Assembly: GCA_039621445.1 (NCBI GenBank)
Contig: CP154956.1
Coordinates: 14,682,166-14,746,165 of the forward strand
From: Euglena gracilis
Taxonomy: Eukaryota; Euglenida; Euglenophyceae; Euglenales
Length of the DNA: 64,000 nucleotides
Direction of reading: 5' to 3'
The notes below the pieces were generated by a model. That model did not search any database. It was given only the letters and a program-made list of their open reading frames with translations, and was not told the DNA's origin. Made by a program: the position numbers and the translations under genes. Every line of letters starts with the position of its first letter. Positions within the stretch are counted from its first letter, which is position 1. Shown here one piece after another: positions 31,301 through 43,883 of this stretch.

Positions 31301-31715
31301 AAAAAAATGTGTTACTATTTGATTTTGACTCCTAAGGGATCAGCCTGAGGTTCGTCCTTAAGGCGGTCAGGCTTCGATATAAGTGAGAAATATAGCTATA
31401 GGTATATAAGAAATATAGGTGGGGGGGACCCCCCTCCGATCCAGGGGGGGGGGGGGTTGACACCCCCCACCTGAACCCCATACAGACTCCTTATATCGAA
31501 CCCTGAGGCGGTCCTTAAAGGAAAAAAACGTCCTTATGGACCACCTTTGACATGGCAAAAGCTAAGGAGCAGTTGAATGCCTGAGTTTACCTGTCCACAT
31601 CACTGTTCAGAGGGAAAAAATGCGCCATTGACACGGGGGGGGGGGGGGGTGCCAAAAACATCGTGTGTAAATGCCATGCAATTCCATGAAAACCCTCAGG
31701 TGGTGTTCCAGAAAA
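31301..31715. other. Repeat-rich stretch
   Basis: Holds two C/G foldbacks near 31420-31500 with GATATAAG on both sides (TTCGATATAAG ... CTTATATCGAA), similar to 49270-49310, and a small S-family fragment at 31508-31545. Confidence 0.4.
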
Positions 31716-31918
31716 GTGCCGGGTTTGCCCCCGTTCAAGTCCCAGTCTGGCCCTTTGGCCGAAAGGGGGGGGGGGGCGGTCCTTAAAGAAATAAAAAAAC
31801 AAACTTTCCTGTCCCTTAAGGACCGCCCTGGGTACCATAATTTTTTCTCGCCCTTTTGCCTCCCATGTAAGGGCGATCCTTAACGGGCAAAAAACTCCGT
31901 CACTCAAAGACAGCCCTG
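31716..31918. repeat. S-family dispersed repeat, copy 2
   Basis: Contains CGTTCAAGTCCCAGTCTGGC (31732 on), like a tRNA B box, followed by GGCGGTCCTTAAAG and the inverted CTTAAGGACCGCCC, a hairpin. Confidence 0.6.
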
Positions 31919-32717
31919 GATTCCCTCCACCGGGTACAAAACGAGGGAAACAGCCTCCATTATGAAGCACTTTCTTTGATCACCAAAGCGTTCGATATCT
32001 TTCCATAACACCACATTTTTCTTGCAACCAGCTGCCGGGAATATTGTGTGACACCAAAGAATTCCAGCTTGGCTCCCCCTTTTCAAAAGGCAACGTTGTC
32101 AATTCACAAATGCCAGCAATGTCCACATGCTGGGCCACCACTGCTATCCAAAAAGCCAGCGGGTGCCGAAGCTGTATAATGGGGAGGGGGGTCAAAATGA
32201 GAGAGATTCAGCCAGTTCATTTCAGAGATTCAGTTCATGCCAGAACCCAAAAAAACCTTCAAAACGGCATTTTCCCCATTTTGGACGCCTGTTCTAAAAC
32301 TTTTTTTGGAGAATGCGCCGAAAAATTTTCGGTCCAGGTTGACTTCCCCAAACTTTATTTCAGCAGCCCAGCTGGCAGGGAGCTGGCTGGCCAGACCCTC
32401 CCCCTCTGGAAACCTCTGGACCCCACGCCAGAATTTGCCCTGGCCAGCCCAATTACAACCCATTTTTCTGCACCTCGAAAGCGACAAAATTGCTTCCATC
32501 CTGCCGCCGTGCACAAAGCTGCAAAATCATTAAAACTCGTCGATGGGGTCCTTGAGGAAAACCCCAAGAAAAATCCCAGATGGGAAACAACCCAATTTTG
32601 GTGCTTTGGGCCAGAAATTTTCAGTCGGATTCATGCCCCAAACCCAGGCAGCAAAAGACGCAGTGCAAAAAAAACTCCTTTTGTAAAAATTCAAACAATG
32701 AGCACTCACATCCCATC
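31919..32717. other. No gene seen
   Basis: Open + frame 32044-32766 lacks recognisable motifs and overlaps repeat sequence at its end. Taken as chance. Confidence 0.3.
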
Positions 32718-32901
32718 CTGGTTTGTGCTTACCGACCGGGGGGAGGGGGGTGGGTGGGTTCTATAGGGGGGATGCCTGCTATGGGCAGGCACCCCCGAAA
32801 ACCCTACCCCCCACCCGGAGGGTCAGATGGGTGCTATGGGGTGCCTGCCACCAGCACCCCACCTACCCCATCGGGTGGGCACCTGACTAAGCACAAGCCT
32901 G
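32718..32901. mobile_element. hAT-like MITE, CTTGTGCTTA family, 184 bp
   Basis: Ends CTGGTTTGTGCTTA and TAAGCACAAGCCTG (inverted). Flanks are ATCCCATC (32710-32717) and ATCCCCTC (32902-32909), an 8-bp target duplication with one change. The interior holds GC-rich hairpins around GGTGCCTGCC. Confidence 0.75.
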
Positions 32902-34654
32902 ATCCCCTCCCCTCCCACAAATCAGGAACAGTGGAAAAGAACAATAAATCTCCACAGGCGGGAAGGGGGGGCTCACTGTTCCTTGAGTGTGGTTTCCTTC
33001 AAATGTGGTTGCTCCGGAAACGGAGTGTGACGGTTTCGAACAAGCTCAGACACACAAGGACACAGGGAACGCGCGAGAAGTGTGTTGAGGGAAGAAGTGA
33101 AGAGCAATCGATGCGCAACACTGGAGTTGGGGGGTGGGCCCTGGACAGAGATTGCCCTGCGACCGCACACCCAGGGGCACATCTGTCGGGCCCAAACCAC
33201 CCACCCACTTTTATGTTACCAACCTGGTATTTTGCGCTTCCCGGGCGGTAACTGTTGCATTTTACTCACGCCCGCCGCGGGCAAGATGGTGCCTGTCCGC
33301 TCGTTGCCCTTTGCAACAACCGGGTAAAAGATCGCCGACTTCAAAACGAGGCAGAGCGCTCGTTTTTGGAGCGCCGACGCGGCCGAATGCAGCAGAAAAT
33401 GACCAAAAAAATAACGTTTTTGGGGCGTTTGTTACCAAAGTGGTATTCTTGCTGAAAACCGACCCGCACCCACTCCCAAAACCCACCCAAAATCAGCCGA
33501 AACCTCAGAAATTTATTTGCGGCCCAGCCTTCAAACCCGGAGCCCAGAATGACGGGGAACCCACCCAGCTCCCCTGGGGGTTGCACCTGTGGGTCACATC
33601 CAGGGTCCGCTGCACACAAGGGCAGATGGGGGATCGGAACACCCCCCCACCTGTCCCCCCCCCCTTTACCCAACGACCACCCCCCGGTCGGGGGTTGCAG
33701 GCATAGATTCACTTTGTGACCCCCCTTGGGGGGGGGGGCACTTTTTACTAGGCCCAAACCCACCCACCCACTTTTTTTGAAAACCCACCCACCCACCCAA
33801 AATCCAACCAAAATCGGCCGGAAACGCAAAAAAAAGCCAAGCAAAGCCAAGCAAAAACCCGACCCATGGTGCACCCCACACCATCCCAGGGCCCCAACCC
33901 ACCCACCCCTCGAAACCCCGGGGGGGAGGGGGCACACAGGGGGAGGGGTCACAACTGCGTTAAATGAATCAATGGTTGCAGGTCAGGTGGGTACAGCCAC
34001 CTCCCAGCTGGTTGGGGGGTTGTTGGAAGTTGTGGGCAATGGGGGAGTGGGTGAGGTTTTTTTTAAATGAGAGTCCAAGGCCAACCTTTCTTTGATTGGC
34101 TCTTTGCAGCTTTCTGCACCAGCTGGTGCAAAACCCCAGTGTTGATGAACAGACCATTGGAGGTGATGAACGCAATGCACACTCAAAAAAAACAGACATA
34201 AAAAAGCCATACAAACAGTGGGTTGCACAAATAATTCCTTCTGTCTGACTTCACAACATTTTTTCCCTGTAAAAATGACAACAGAAATCACAAATTCTAA
34301 TGAATGCCTCTGAAGCAGGCTTGGCTTGAATTTGGCCAGAATTTGACCAACCCCGCGGGGGAGGTGAAATTTGTATGGGTGCCCTGGTGCCAGCTCATGT
34401 GGGGTTCCTCAACATAAGCAACAAAAAAGGCAAAAAAAAATGCCAAAAAAATACAAAAAAAGCAAATTGCATGCAAATCACTTTAGGGGCTCCGCAGGGT
34501 TGCACAGTTTCCTACTGGAGAGATGAGAAAATCTTTCACCTCCTCCAGTCAAAATTTTCTTTCGCAACACCGGGCAACTATTCGATTTTTTCCACTAAAA
34601 AAACCACAAAAACAAAGGAGTGTCCCACACATTTTATTTAAAAAAGTCAAAATA
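32902..34654. other. Repeat-rich stretch, no confirmed gene
   Basis: Contains several copies of a C-rich repeat (GGCCCAAACCCACCCACCCA then a T run, GAAAACCCACCC and AAAATC) at about 33190, 33460, 33745 and again at 48325. At 33292 GGCAAGATGG opens MVPVRSLPFATTG, which ends at a GTAAAA donor-like site. This could be a first exon but nothing supports it further. Confidence 0.35.
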
Positions 34655-34986
34655 AGTCAAAAAACCCATTGAAAAATAACTCCCAAAAACGCAGTGCAAA
34701 CATCCTCAATGGAAAAAGGAAACTTCCCAGCACATTCAACAAAAAATTCACAAAAAAAATGGACGAAAAGACGGCCATATTTTGGCAAAAATGGGTCGAT
34801 TTCGGGGCAAAAAGTGATTTCAGGCATCCGTGGACCATCGCCCATCCACCCAAAAACGGCAAAACATGCGTTTTTTTCGGCCTGTTGATTATTGACCCCA
34901 TTCGATCCCCAGATCGGTGAACGCCATCCCTTGGGCCTAAGGGCGGTCCTTAAAGGAAAAAAAACTTCCCGTGTGGACCGCCCTGA
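34655..34986. repeat. S-family dispersed repeat, copy 3
   Basis: Fullest copy in the AT-rich part: AACTTCCCAGCACATTCAAC, ATGGACGAAAAGACGGCC, GGGTCGATTTCGGGG, CGTGGACCATCGCCCATCCA, then GGGCGGTCCTTAAAGG and GGACCGCCC. Confidence 0.7.
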
Positions 34987-36414
34987 CGATTGCATGTGCA
35001 GCAACTTTTCAATGCAAACTGGTAGCAAAATGTGGAGTAAGCAACTTCAGGAACTTCCAGTGGAAGACGGATTCCCTGAATCCACTGGAAAAAAAAACCC
35101 GAAAAGAATGGAAAAGCAAAAATGTGCAAAAAAAGCCCCAACATTTTCATCATGCAAAAAAAAAACAATAATAAACACAAAATATTCAAAAATGCAAATA
35201 TTCAAAATATCGGACAATGAAAAAAAGTAAATTACTTGCATATCCTGCTGCGACAGCAAGCCCCCCCCCCCCGGTCACCAATTTTTTTTAAAGAAAACCT
35301 CTCTGTTTCAAAGAAAAAGGTGGATGAAATGGGGGGTATAGATTGACTTGCCTGCTTGCTGTGTGGGACTAAATGTACGCAGTGCTGCAGGACCCACACC
35401 AGGTGTCTGAAATTTATAGCTGGCATGTGGTTGCGAAAGCAGCCGCGGCACACCACAATGCGCCACCACCTCGGTTGTTGTTCACGCCAATTGAGGCACC
35501 CCGGAGTGCGATTGGCAGCCAACACAAAAACTGCATTGTCAACAGCCCAAGGAGCAAGGGGAACAGCGTGATGCAATGATGTGGGGTTCAAAATTAACCC
35601 CTGCGGGCAGGTCAGGCTTGGGACCCCCCCAAATCGGGCCCGTTAAAGGCAATTTTCAAAAAATTTCGGCGCTTCGCACCGAAAAGGTATACCCGGCGCC
35701 TCCGGCGCGGGACCCCCGGGGGGGTCCGACCCCGCACCCACCCACCCACCCCTCCTCCCCCCCCGGGGGGGGGTCTTCTGACTTGAAAAGGCTTTTTTTA
35801 AGAACCCAGGGGTGTTCCACTCAGGGGACCCCCAAAAAATCAGGCCGTCTGAGGGTCCCAATAATTTCTGCTTCGCACTGAAACCTCTACCCTGGTGTCC
35901 GGCCCTGGAACCACTGACCCGCCCACCCAGACATAAAGAGAGATTGGGGGGGGGAGGGTGGACCCCTCCGGCCCAGGAGGCCCACCAAAAACTGTGGCAC
36001 AGTCCAGGTGACCGATTTCAAGCCCGTCGCAAACAATTTTGCCCCCAAAAGTGCTGTTCGGCGCAAAAAATTGTCAAAAATGCAAAAAGAGCTGGAGGGG
36101 AAAAAATGCACCTTTTGGAGGAGGTCCCAATAACCCCCCCCCCCCGTCAGTCTGGACCCCCCTTGGCAGGAGGGGGGGGGGGGGTCCAGACCCCCCCCCG
36201 TCCAGCAGGGGGGTGGGGGGGGCACCCTCCCAAGATTGAGCCCAGAACCGACCCAAATTTCTTCTTCCTTCCTTCTGAGTCAAAAAGCAGTCTCCAAGAC
36301 TCAATGTTGTTGATGCTATTCCTATTGCAATAAAAACTGATTGCAATGGAATTGAAAACGGGGAGGTCCTTTAATTCAAAAAAACCCCTGCCCCACCACA
36401 ATCAAATGTAAAAT
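34987..36414. other. Repeat-rich stretch, no gene recognised
   Basis: 35640-35780 carries part of the M-family core (TTTCGGCGCTTCGCACCGAA, GGCGCCTCCGGCGC) between C/G runs. 36130-36235 is a C/G foldback. An open frame at 35373-35579 lacks motifs. Confidence 0.35.
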
Positions 36415-36605
36415 CCCTCAAAAATGGCCGAAAAAATTGCCACGTTTCGGCAAAAGAAAAGCTGACTTCGGGGGGAAAAGGTGCTTTCTGGCACGCTTGG
36501 TTGCACCTTCTTCACCTGTCCACCCAAAATATCAAAAAATGTTTTTTCGGCTTTCAACACAACTCTTGGCCAGCCCTTTGGCCTTAGGGTGGGTGGTCCT
36601 TTGGG
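36415..36605. repeat. S-family dispersed repeat, copy 4
   Basis: ATGGCCGAAAAAATTGCC, AAAGCTGACTTCGGGG, CACCCAAAATATCAAAAAAT and GGCCTTAGGGTGGGTGGTCC keep the S-family order, with divergence. Confidence 0.5.
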
Positions 36606-38199
36606 GGGGGATCCCGTTCCACAAGGAGTGGCGGCATCCTTGGCACCACACTTGATGACAGCATAGCCAGATGGAGATGGTAACCAGTAGGAGAGCAAGA
36701 AACAAGGTCCGTTCTCCGACAAAACTCCAAAACATCGCTGTCGATTGATAACTTATGCAACACCCCCGCTCTGCAAAGCAAGCAAATAACCCTCCACCAA
36801 ATGGAAGCAAAAAAAAATCAAACAACAAAAAAAGCATTAGGTAAATTGGTAAATCACAGCCATCAGTGAAATTGACTTTCTAGAGTGTGTGAAAACCCCC
36901 AAAATTGCAGAAAGCTGCGCCGATAATCAAATTTTAGTATTTTTTCCTGGGTTGGATTTAGGGCAGAAACCCTGACTGATTGGAACCCCCCCCCCAATCC
37001 CTCCCCACCCGAGTTGGTGAGGAGGTTTTACCTCCTGACCCTCCCCCCCCGTCCCGTGTCAACACCACTTTCCTGAAACGTTGGCGTGTCTTGGACAAGC
37101 AGGGGGAGGTTGCAATTTGGGCTGAAATATGCGTGCAAAAAAAAGCAAAACCCAAAAAACGCATTTTTTTTGCAAATTGCATCAAATTCCTGAAGCAGCT
37201 ATTGCGTGGCATAACGTAACATTACACAGCACAGCATGGCAGCTCCTCCGGGCAGGATGTGTGGGAAGCCTTGGGGCGGGGGGCTGCTGACACGGAGGGG
37301 GGGGGGGAGGGGTCGGACCCCCCCCTACCTCGAAACTGAAGGGGGCCGGAAAAATTTTCGGTTTGTGGACTGCAAAAGCCCGGAACATACATCTCTTTAA
37401 GGACCCCGGGGGGGGGGGGTTGCTGGGCTAGGGCTAGAAATTTGGGCTGGCTAGAAATTTGGGCTGGCTAGCCCCCCCCCCCCCCCAGGGGGGGGGCTAG
37501 GCCCCGGCTGGACCCGAAAAATAAAAAAAAAAAAAATGCAGAAAAAATGACCTGAAAAAAAAAAAAAAAATGCCCCAAACGCCCCCCAAACCCTTTTTGG
37601 CCACTTTTGAACACAATTTTTCAAAAATTTCGGGCTTTTGGCTTTGGCTGCCCCCCATCTGCTGGGCTAAAACTGTGCTTTGGGGCAAACCCCCCCAGGG
37701 TTTGATGAGAGAAAAAAACCCAAAAAAAAATCTCAAAATTTTTGATTTTAGGGTTAAACAAAAATAACAAATGGGCAACAAAATGAAAAAGGGGTCCGCA
37801 ACTGCGCTGGAAAAAAAGGGGCTTATTCGGAACCTGCCGGGGGGGGGTGGGCTGGGCTGATGCCCCCCCCCCCCCCCACCCCCCCCGGGGGTGGACCACT
37901 CCATGTCCCATCTATGGCCCCCAGGATGAAAATTTGTCTTTGAGAAAGGACCAAAATTTCTTTTGGAAGGGCGGACCATGGAAAAGCAAAACCAAATCAA
38001 TGTCAAAAAATGAGGGAAAAGGATTTTGGCTGGGGAAATTTTTTGGAAAACTTCAGATTTGAAAAAGAAAATCTAAATGAACATTTTTTGCTGTGGAAAA
38101 CCACATTTTCCCCAAAAAATCCTGTCCCAACTTCAAAAAATTTTTGGCTGTTGAAAATTACTTTTAAAATGATCATTTTGATGGATTTTCCGATCTCCA
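36606..38199. other. Repeat-rich stretch, no gene seen
   Basis: Includes C/G foldbacks at about 37290-37335, 37400-37510 (with GGGCTGGCTAGAAATTT twice in tandem) and 37840-37895. Confidence 0.4.
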
Positions 38200-38480
38200 A
38201 AAATTTCAGTGTTGAAAATTGTTAGTTATCAGGAGGGGGATCAAAAAAAATGCAGGTCAAAAAAAATGGGACCAAATTTTGGCGCATTCAAATTTTACTG
38301 AGAGTTTTTCTCTTTGGAAAATTTTTTGGATTTTCAATGGTATTTTTTGCTTCAAAAACCTCTCAAAATCAAAATTTTGGGAAACGTTGAAATTTTGGAA
38401 GGTGTGAAAAAAATGGGGTTTAGGGGGTTTTGGGGGGGAGGGGATCCCTTTTTCAGGTCCCAAAATAGGTCAAAAATTTT
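38200..38480. repeat. R-family dispersed repeat, copy 1
   Basis: CAAATTTTACTGAGAG, TTTTTGCTTCAAAAACCTCT, GGAAGGTGTGAAAAAAATGG and GGGGGTTTTGGGGGG. Same order at 38868-39245 and 53920-54300. Confidence 0.7.
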
Positions 38481-38867
38481 GGGGGTCCAAGTGTTAACCG
38501 AAATGGCCCAAAATGGCCAAAAATTTGGCCAAAGAAGTTTGGCCAAAGTTTGGCCAACTTTGACAATTTTCCGTCTTTTGTGGCAACCTTGCACAACATT
38601 TTTGGTAATTTTTTGGAGTCAAATTTGAAATCCGTAAAATTGTTCTCAAATTTTCCATGCAAAATGTACAACTCACCAACATACAACATTTACTTCTCTT
38701 GTGTTTGATGTTTCAGTGAATGCAGTGTAGTTTCCTATTCAGATTGTTCAGTGGCATTCTTTGCATTCTCCTGTTTTTTTTTCACACCTCAAAATAACAA
38801 CCCTTTTTTTTGAAAGCAGTTTTTCGCTTCCTTTTCCGTTTACAGAGCGACAGAATTTCCAACGACA
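38481..38867. other. No gene seen
   Basis: Repetitive TTTGGCCAAA-rich sequence, then a unique AT-rich part. Confidence 0.3.
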
Positions 38868-39245
38868 GAATTGAAAACCACAATTTTTTCACAAAAAAAA
38901 TCTCAAAAATTTCAGGGTTAAAATTGGTGGTTTTTAGAAGGGGGGGGGGGGTGGAAAATAACGAAGGTCAAAAACAGTGGACCAAGTTTTGGCACAATCA
39001 GAATTTTACTGACAATTTTTCTCTTGGAATTTTTTTGGATTTCCAATGGCTTTTTTGCTTCAAAAAACCCTCAAAAATAAATTGTTGAGAAAATGTTGAA
39101 TTTTTGGAAGGTGTGAAAAATTGGGGTTTGAGAGGTTTTTGGGGGGACCTCCCATATGGGTCCCAAAATGGGTCAAAAAAACACCCGGCACCAAAGGCGG
39201 CGGAAAATTTTTTTCGGGTCCAAAAAATTGGTGGTTGAAATTTTG
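38868..39245. repeat. R-family dispersed repeat, copy 2
   Basis: AAAACCACAATTTTTTCACA at its left, then the R core, then CATATGGGTCCCAAAATGGG and GGAAAATTTTTTTCGGGTCC. Confidence 0.75.
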
Positions 39246-41712
39246 GGATGTACTGATTCAAAAAACCAGCAGACTGTTGGTCAAAATCCAAAATGACAAA
39301 ACAGGACCCAGTCCAAAAATTCCAAACAGAAATTGAAAACTTGTCAAAAAAAAGTAATGCAAAACAACACGAAAGGGAAGATTTTGCAAATTGAAAAAAA
39401 AACAACAACAAAAAAACATTTGCACCCCCCCCGTTCAACCTCCCCAAACCAGCCGGATGGCAAATGGTGCTCAAAAGCTCATTCAGAACGCTGCACAGAG
39501 GGTGACTTTTTTGACTGTTTGCTTTTGACTGGCTTAATTTTCATCAAAACAGTTTCCTTGGCCACTTCAGGGCGGTCCTTAAGCAAAAAAAAACTTCTGA
39601 GAACGTTCAACAAAAAATTGCAAAGCACAGGGCCGAAAAACCCGCCAACTCGTCACCATATCTCTTGCAATTGCAGGAAGAGCTTCCAACCCCAACTATC
39701 AACAGCCAGAATACCTTATGGCTTTCGATGGCATACCAAATGAAATCATGTCATTCACCAGCTCAACCAAAACGAGGGTGAATACAATGGACCCCATCCC
39801 CCCTCATTGTCCTTGACACATGAACCAAAAGCCATAAAGCATGCAAAATTACCATTGCAGCGCTGAAATTTCACCAAATCAACAAATTAAAAAACAAGAG
39901 TTAAATCCCATGGTTAAAAAAACATCAGCAGAAAAGCGAATCATATCAAAAAAAAACTGCACTATATGTTTCATTGGTGCAGGGAGTATACAGGAAGAAG
40001 AATAATCTTTCTCTGAAGCATTTCCTTTTTTTGGATCACTGGTTTTCGATTTTTTTTTTGAAAATATGTATCAACGAACCTTGTGCCTCCGGACCACCGT
40101 GCAGCAAACAACTGCCAGCAGAATCATTCTCCAATTTCACACGGAGCAATTGAAAATAAAAAAAATGATCATGAAACATTTTTTTAAAAAAATCCCAAAA
40201 ATTCAACCTCTGCCTCGATCAAAACGCCCTGACAGACACAAACGTGCTGAATATACCCGGTGTTGTGTCTCGGGGTGCCAGGAAACACCCACCCCGTGGA
40301 GCTGCCTGGCCATGGACCGAACCTTCCCATCCCCCCAGATCAAATCCGCAATCAGATAGACGAGAGGTATCATCAAGATCAGAATGCAAAGAACTCCACG
40401 CGTGCGTCATCATCGTGATCACTTCCATCGAGCAAGGGTTTTCATGAGGTCACGCAGGCCAGCTGGAAAACCGGTGCCCCCCATCCCTGGGGTCCACAGC
40501 CCAGCTGGGAGCTGCTGGCTTGCAGAACTATGGGGGATGGGTCCCTCAGGCTTGAAAAAACGCCTGATCACCCCCATTCAAGACACCTCTGAAAAGACTC
40601 ATAAAATGGCAGATGTCCTGTTTGGAGGGGGAGGAAAAAAAGTTTCTGGGCTTCGATATACTGGCTGGAACTGTGCCGGAGTTCCAACCACAGATTGATT
40701 CATGAAATGACCCCAGGGAAGGGGCGCTGTTCCCCAGGCACAAGCCCACCCACCCACTTATTTGAAAATGTATAACACCCCCCCCTGTATAATATATACA
40801 TAAAATATATACACCCCCCCCCCTATATTATTCCTATGTATACTATATGCTGGTTATACAGATAGGTATATCCACCCCCCAAACCTGGTCCAGGGGTCCA
40901 GCCACCCAAATGAAAGAAGGTGCTGGCTGGACCCTCCTGTGTGCACTGTGGCTGTATTTTTTGGGTGCCTTTTATCCCCTTTTCTGGCTTGGTGCTGCTT
41001 TTCGCCTCTGGCCCTTTTGTCTGTGCACGTGGAGGTGGCCGGAGCCTGGCGGGACTCACCTTGATTTCTGTGCCCGCCAGACACATGCTTCACTTTAATT
41101 ACGGGGGGGGGGGGTTCCTCCACCGTGACTAAGCACCGGTCACTTTAGTCTGCTGGTTCCCCCCCCCGAGGGGTCTGGCTGGATGGACCCGCTGGTGCGC
41201 AAAAAACTAAATGCAAAAAAAACTAAATCCAGGTGGAATGAAATTTTTGTCGAAAAAACCTCTCAAAATGAACAGTCGTGACCCCCCCTTTTCCAAAAGT
41301 TTTCAACCCAGCCGGGCTGGCCCAACTTTGCTGTCACTCGACAGCAATTGTGTGACAAAAATGCCCAATTTTCGCAAAATTTCATGTTCTGGGGGATTTG
41401 ACTGGGAACAATTTGCCAATGGAAAAAATTTTGTCAGGACAAATTTTGGATGCATCCTTAAAATGCCGGAAAATTTTTGAACGGCATGAAAAAATCTCGT
41501 GAACCCATTTTTAGGAAAATACAAGGGAATGCACACCAAATCCCGAGGTCTCCACAAATCCAAACTTCAAAAAATTGGTGAAATGCTAAACCCCAAATTA
41601 CAAAATAAAGCAAAAAAAGGCATTCTCAGCCCTGCATAGTCCTCAAGGAGTTCATTTGTGAAGGGAAAAAAAGCATTCCCGTCCCTTGAAGACCTCCTTG
41701 CTTTCCCCCGGG
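39246..41712. other. Repeat fragments, no gene recognised
   Basis: 39570-39625 is a partial S-family copy. 40350-40440 matches a repeat also at 45405 and 46425 (AAATCAGAATGCAAAGAACT). 40770-40880 is a C/G and TATA-rich simple region. 41100-41170 is a decayed C/G foldback. Confidence 0.35.
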
Positions 41713-42536
41713 CAGGGTTGGATGGGAACAGGGGTTTTCTTAAGACCGGGGGGGGTCCCCCCACCCACCCCCCCCCTGGGGGGGGGGGGGGCCGGGGGGG
41801 GGGTCCCGGGGGACCCACAAAAAATGGCCGAAAAATCGCGAAAAGTGCTAAAAAGAGCATTTTTCGGCGCCTGTGGCGCCGAAAAGTATATCCCACCCCC
41901 CCTCCGGGGGGACCCCCCTGGGCGGGGGGGGGGAGGGGGTCCAGCGGACCCACCCACCCTACCCCCCCCCCGGGGTCCAAACTTAAAAAAAAATCCCTGG
42001 ATGGGAAGCCTTGAGGGGTTGAGGGGGGGGGGTGGGTCGGACCCCCCTCCCGACACGGAGACGGGGGGGGGGGGGGGGGGGGTGGGTCGGACCCCCCCTC
42101 CTACCTCGAAACTGAGGGGGGGCCGAAATTTTTTCGATTTCATGGACGGGCAAAGGGCCGGAAATCGGGTCGGAATCGGTCAAAAATCCCTGATTTTTCT
42201 TTGAAAATCGATCCAAAAATGCTCATTTTTTGAATTTTTTTAACATGTTTTTGGGGGAAAACACCAACACATCAGAAAATGGGCAATATGGCCAAAAGTC
42301 AGCAAAAGGGGTGTTTTTTGCTCATTTTCCGGCGCTGTGCACCGGAAGAAAATTTTCTGCTATTTTTGGCACCTGTCAAGGAGGGGGGGTGGGGGTGACG
42401 GACCACCCCTCACAACATCTAGGGGGGGGGGGGGGTCCGGACCCCCCCCCTGCCACCTGACCCCCAAGGGGGGGGGGGTGGTCGGGACCCCCCCTACCAC
42501 CTACCTCAATACCGAAAGGCTTCCCATCCAACCCTG
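41713..42536. mobile_element. F-family hAT-like element, copy 1, with a nested MITE
   Basis: TIR CAGGGTTGGATGGGAA ... TTCCCATCCAACCCTG with a perfect 8-bp target duplication CCCCCGGG (41705-41712 and 42537-42544). The 5' TIR is broken by the M-family MITE at 41729-41999. Core: TACCTCGAAACTGAGG, TTTCATGGACGGGCAAAGGG, ACACCAACACATCAGAAAAT and GTCAAGGAGGGGG between long G/C runs. Confidence 0.9.
41729..41999. mobile_element. M-family hAT-like MITE, copy 1
   Basis: Starts CAGGGGTTTTCTTAAGACC and ends AAAAAAAAATCCCTG. Perfect 8-bp target duplication GATGGGAA at 41721-41728 and 42000-42007. It sits inside the TIR of the F element. The interior carries the hairpin TTCGGCGCCTGTGGCGCCGA. Confidence 0.92.
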
Positions 42537-42975
42537 CCCCCGGGTCTCACCCGCAGAAAATGGTGGTGGCATATCACCAAAGGTTCAAAAACCTGGACCA
42601 AAACTCGCGAATAAAAAAAAGGTGATTTGCACAGTAGCACAAGACGACACAAAAACACCTTAAATGTGATGACAATACGAACGCCAATGCATCCATCGAC
42701 CCATCTGTCTATAGATATACCCATCCATCAATGTTAACATTTTTCCAACCACAAAAAAATATAATTACAGATGCAAATACGAATATAAATGAATACGGAT
42801 GTAGATACGGCAACGCTAATTTACTGCCCCCCCTCAGGGGGGAGGGCCCAGGAGTTTACCTGGGGGTGGAGTCCCATTCCTTTAACCAACTCCATTTTTT
42901 GTAAATTCGCGCCCCGATTCACACGGTTTTCCATTGCATTTCAGATTAGGGTTGGGATAGGAATTTGGATTAGGG
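42537..42975. other. Repeat stretch between two elements
   Basis: 42684-42860 contains a block (CCATCCATCAATGTT, GCAACGCTAATTTACTGCCC) of which parts recur near 45290-45365 (inverted) and 45540-45620. Confidence 0.4.
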
Positions 42976-43323
42976 CAGGGGCAGGGAGATATTCCGGTCG
43001 GCCGAAAATTTATTCCGGGGTTTTATTCCGGGTTATTCCGGCTAATTCCGGTCAATTTCTGCCTGAATGGACTCAGGATTTTTTTTTGAAGTACAATTGG
43101 GCCGAGGCGCTCACCTGGGCTTTAGGAATAGGGATGCATTCCTTCATCATCCAGCCCCGCCAAGCCATCACTTTTGCACTTGGTGATGCTGGTCTGCACA
43201 CCACAGCCTTTTCAGGAAAAATAAGCTGATAAACACTGGTGCTCAGGGTTTTCTCTTGAGGGGGTGCTAATTGCTTGTTCCAACATGCAGGACTTAACGA
43301 AACCTCACTCATTGTGCAGTGTC

Positions 43324-43569
43324 CAGGGGTTTTTTTTAAAGACCGGGGGGGTTCCCCCCACACCCACCCACCCCCTGGGGGGTCCTGGGGGACCCACAAA
43401 AAAATGGCCAAAAAAATCACGAAAAGTGCTAAAAATAGCACTTTTTCGACGCCTTCGGCACCGAAAAGTATCCCACCCCCCTCCGGGGGGGCAACCCCCC
43501 CCGGGGGGGGACTCGGCCGGACCCACCCACCCCACCCCCCCCAGGGGTCATGACTAAAAAAAACCCGTG
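43324..43569. mobile_element. M-family hAT-like MITE, copy 2
   Basis: CAGGGGTTTTTTTTAAAGACC to GACTAAAAAAAACCCGTG. Flanks GCAGTGTC (43316-43323) and GCAATGTC (43570-43577) differ by one base. Confidence 0.88.
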
Positions 43570-43582
43570 GCAATGTCCCAGC

Positions 43583-43883
43583 CAGGGGTTTTTTTAAGAC
43601 CGGGGGGGGGGGAGGGGGGGGGTCCCCCCCCCACCCACCCACCCCCCGAGAGGGGGGGCCCCCCCCGGGGGGGGGGGGGAGGGGGGTCCGGGGGACCCAC
43701 AAAAAATGGCCGAAAAATCGCGAAAAGTGCTAAAAATAGAATTTTTTCGGCGCCTGCGGCGCCGAAAAGTATATCCCACCCCCCTCCGGGGGGTACCCCC
43801 CCCCGGGGGGGGGGGAGGGGTCCGGCGGACCCACCCACCCTACCCCCCCCTCCCCCCGGGGGTCACGACTAAAAAAACCCGTG
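43583..43883. mobile_element. M-family hAT-like MITE, copy 3
   Basis: Lies 13 bp after copy 2. Flanked by GCAATGTCCCAGC and GCAGTGTCCCAGC, so the pair looks like a tandem duplication of MITE plus flank rather than a separate insertion. Hairpin TTCGGCGCCTGCGGCGCCGA inside. Confidence 0.85.

Noticed and set aside
33292-33333. ATG with good context and a GTAAAA donor as a first exon
   Set aside because: Thirteen codons only, no further exon seen, inside a repeat-rich stretch.
42940-43230. ATTCCGG repeats as a satellite
   Set aside because: They are confined to the two ends of one element and fit subterminal repeats.
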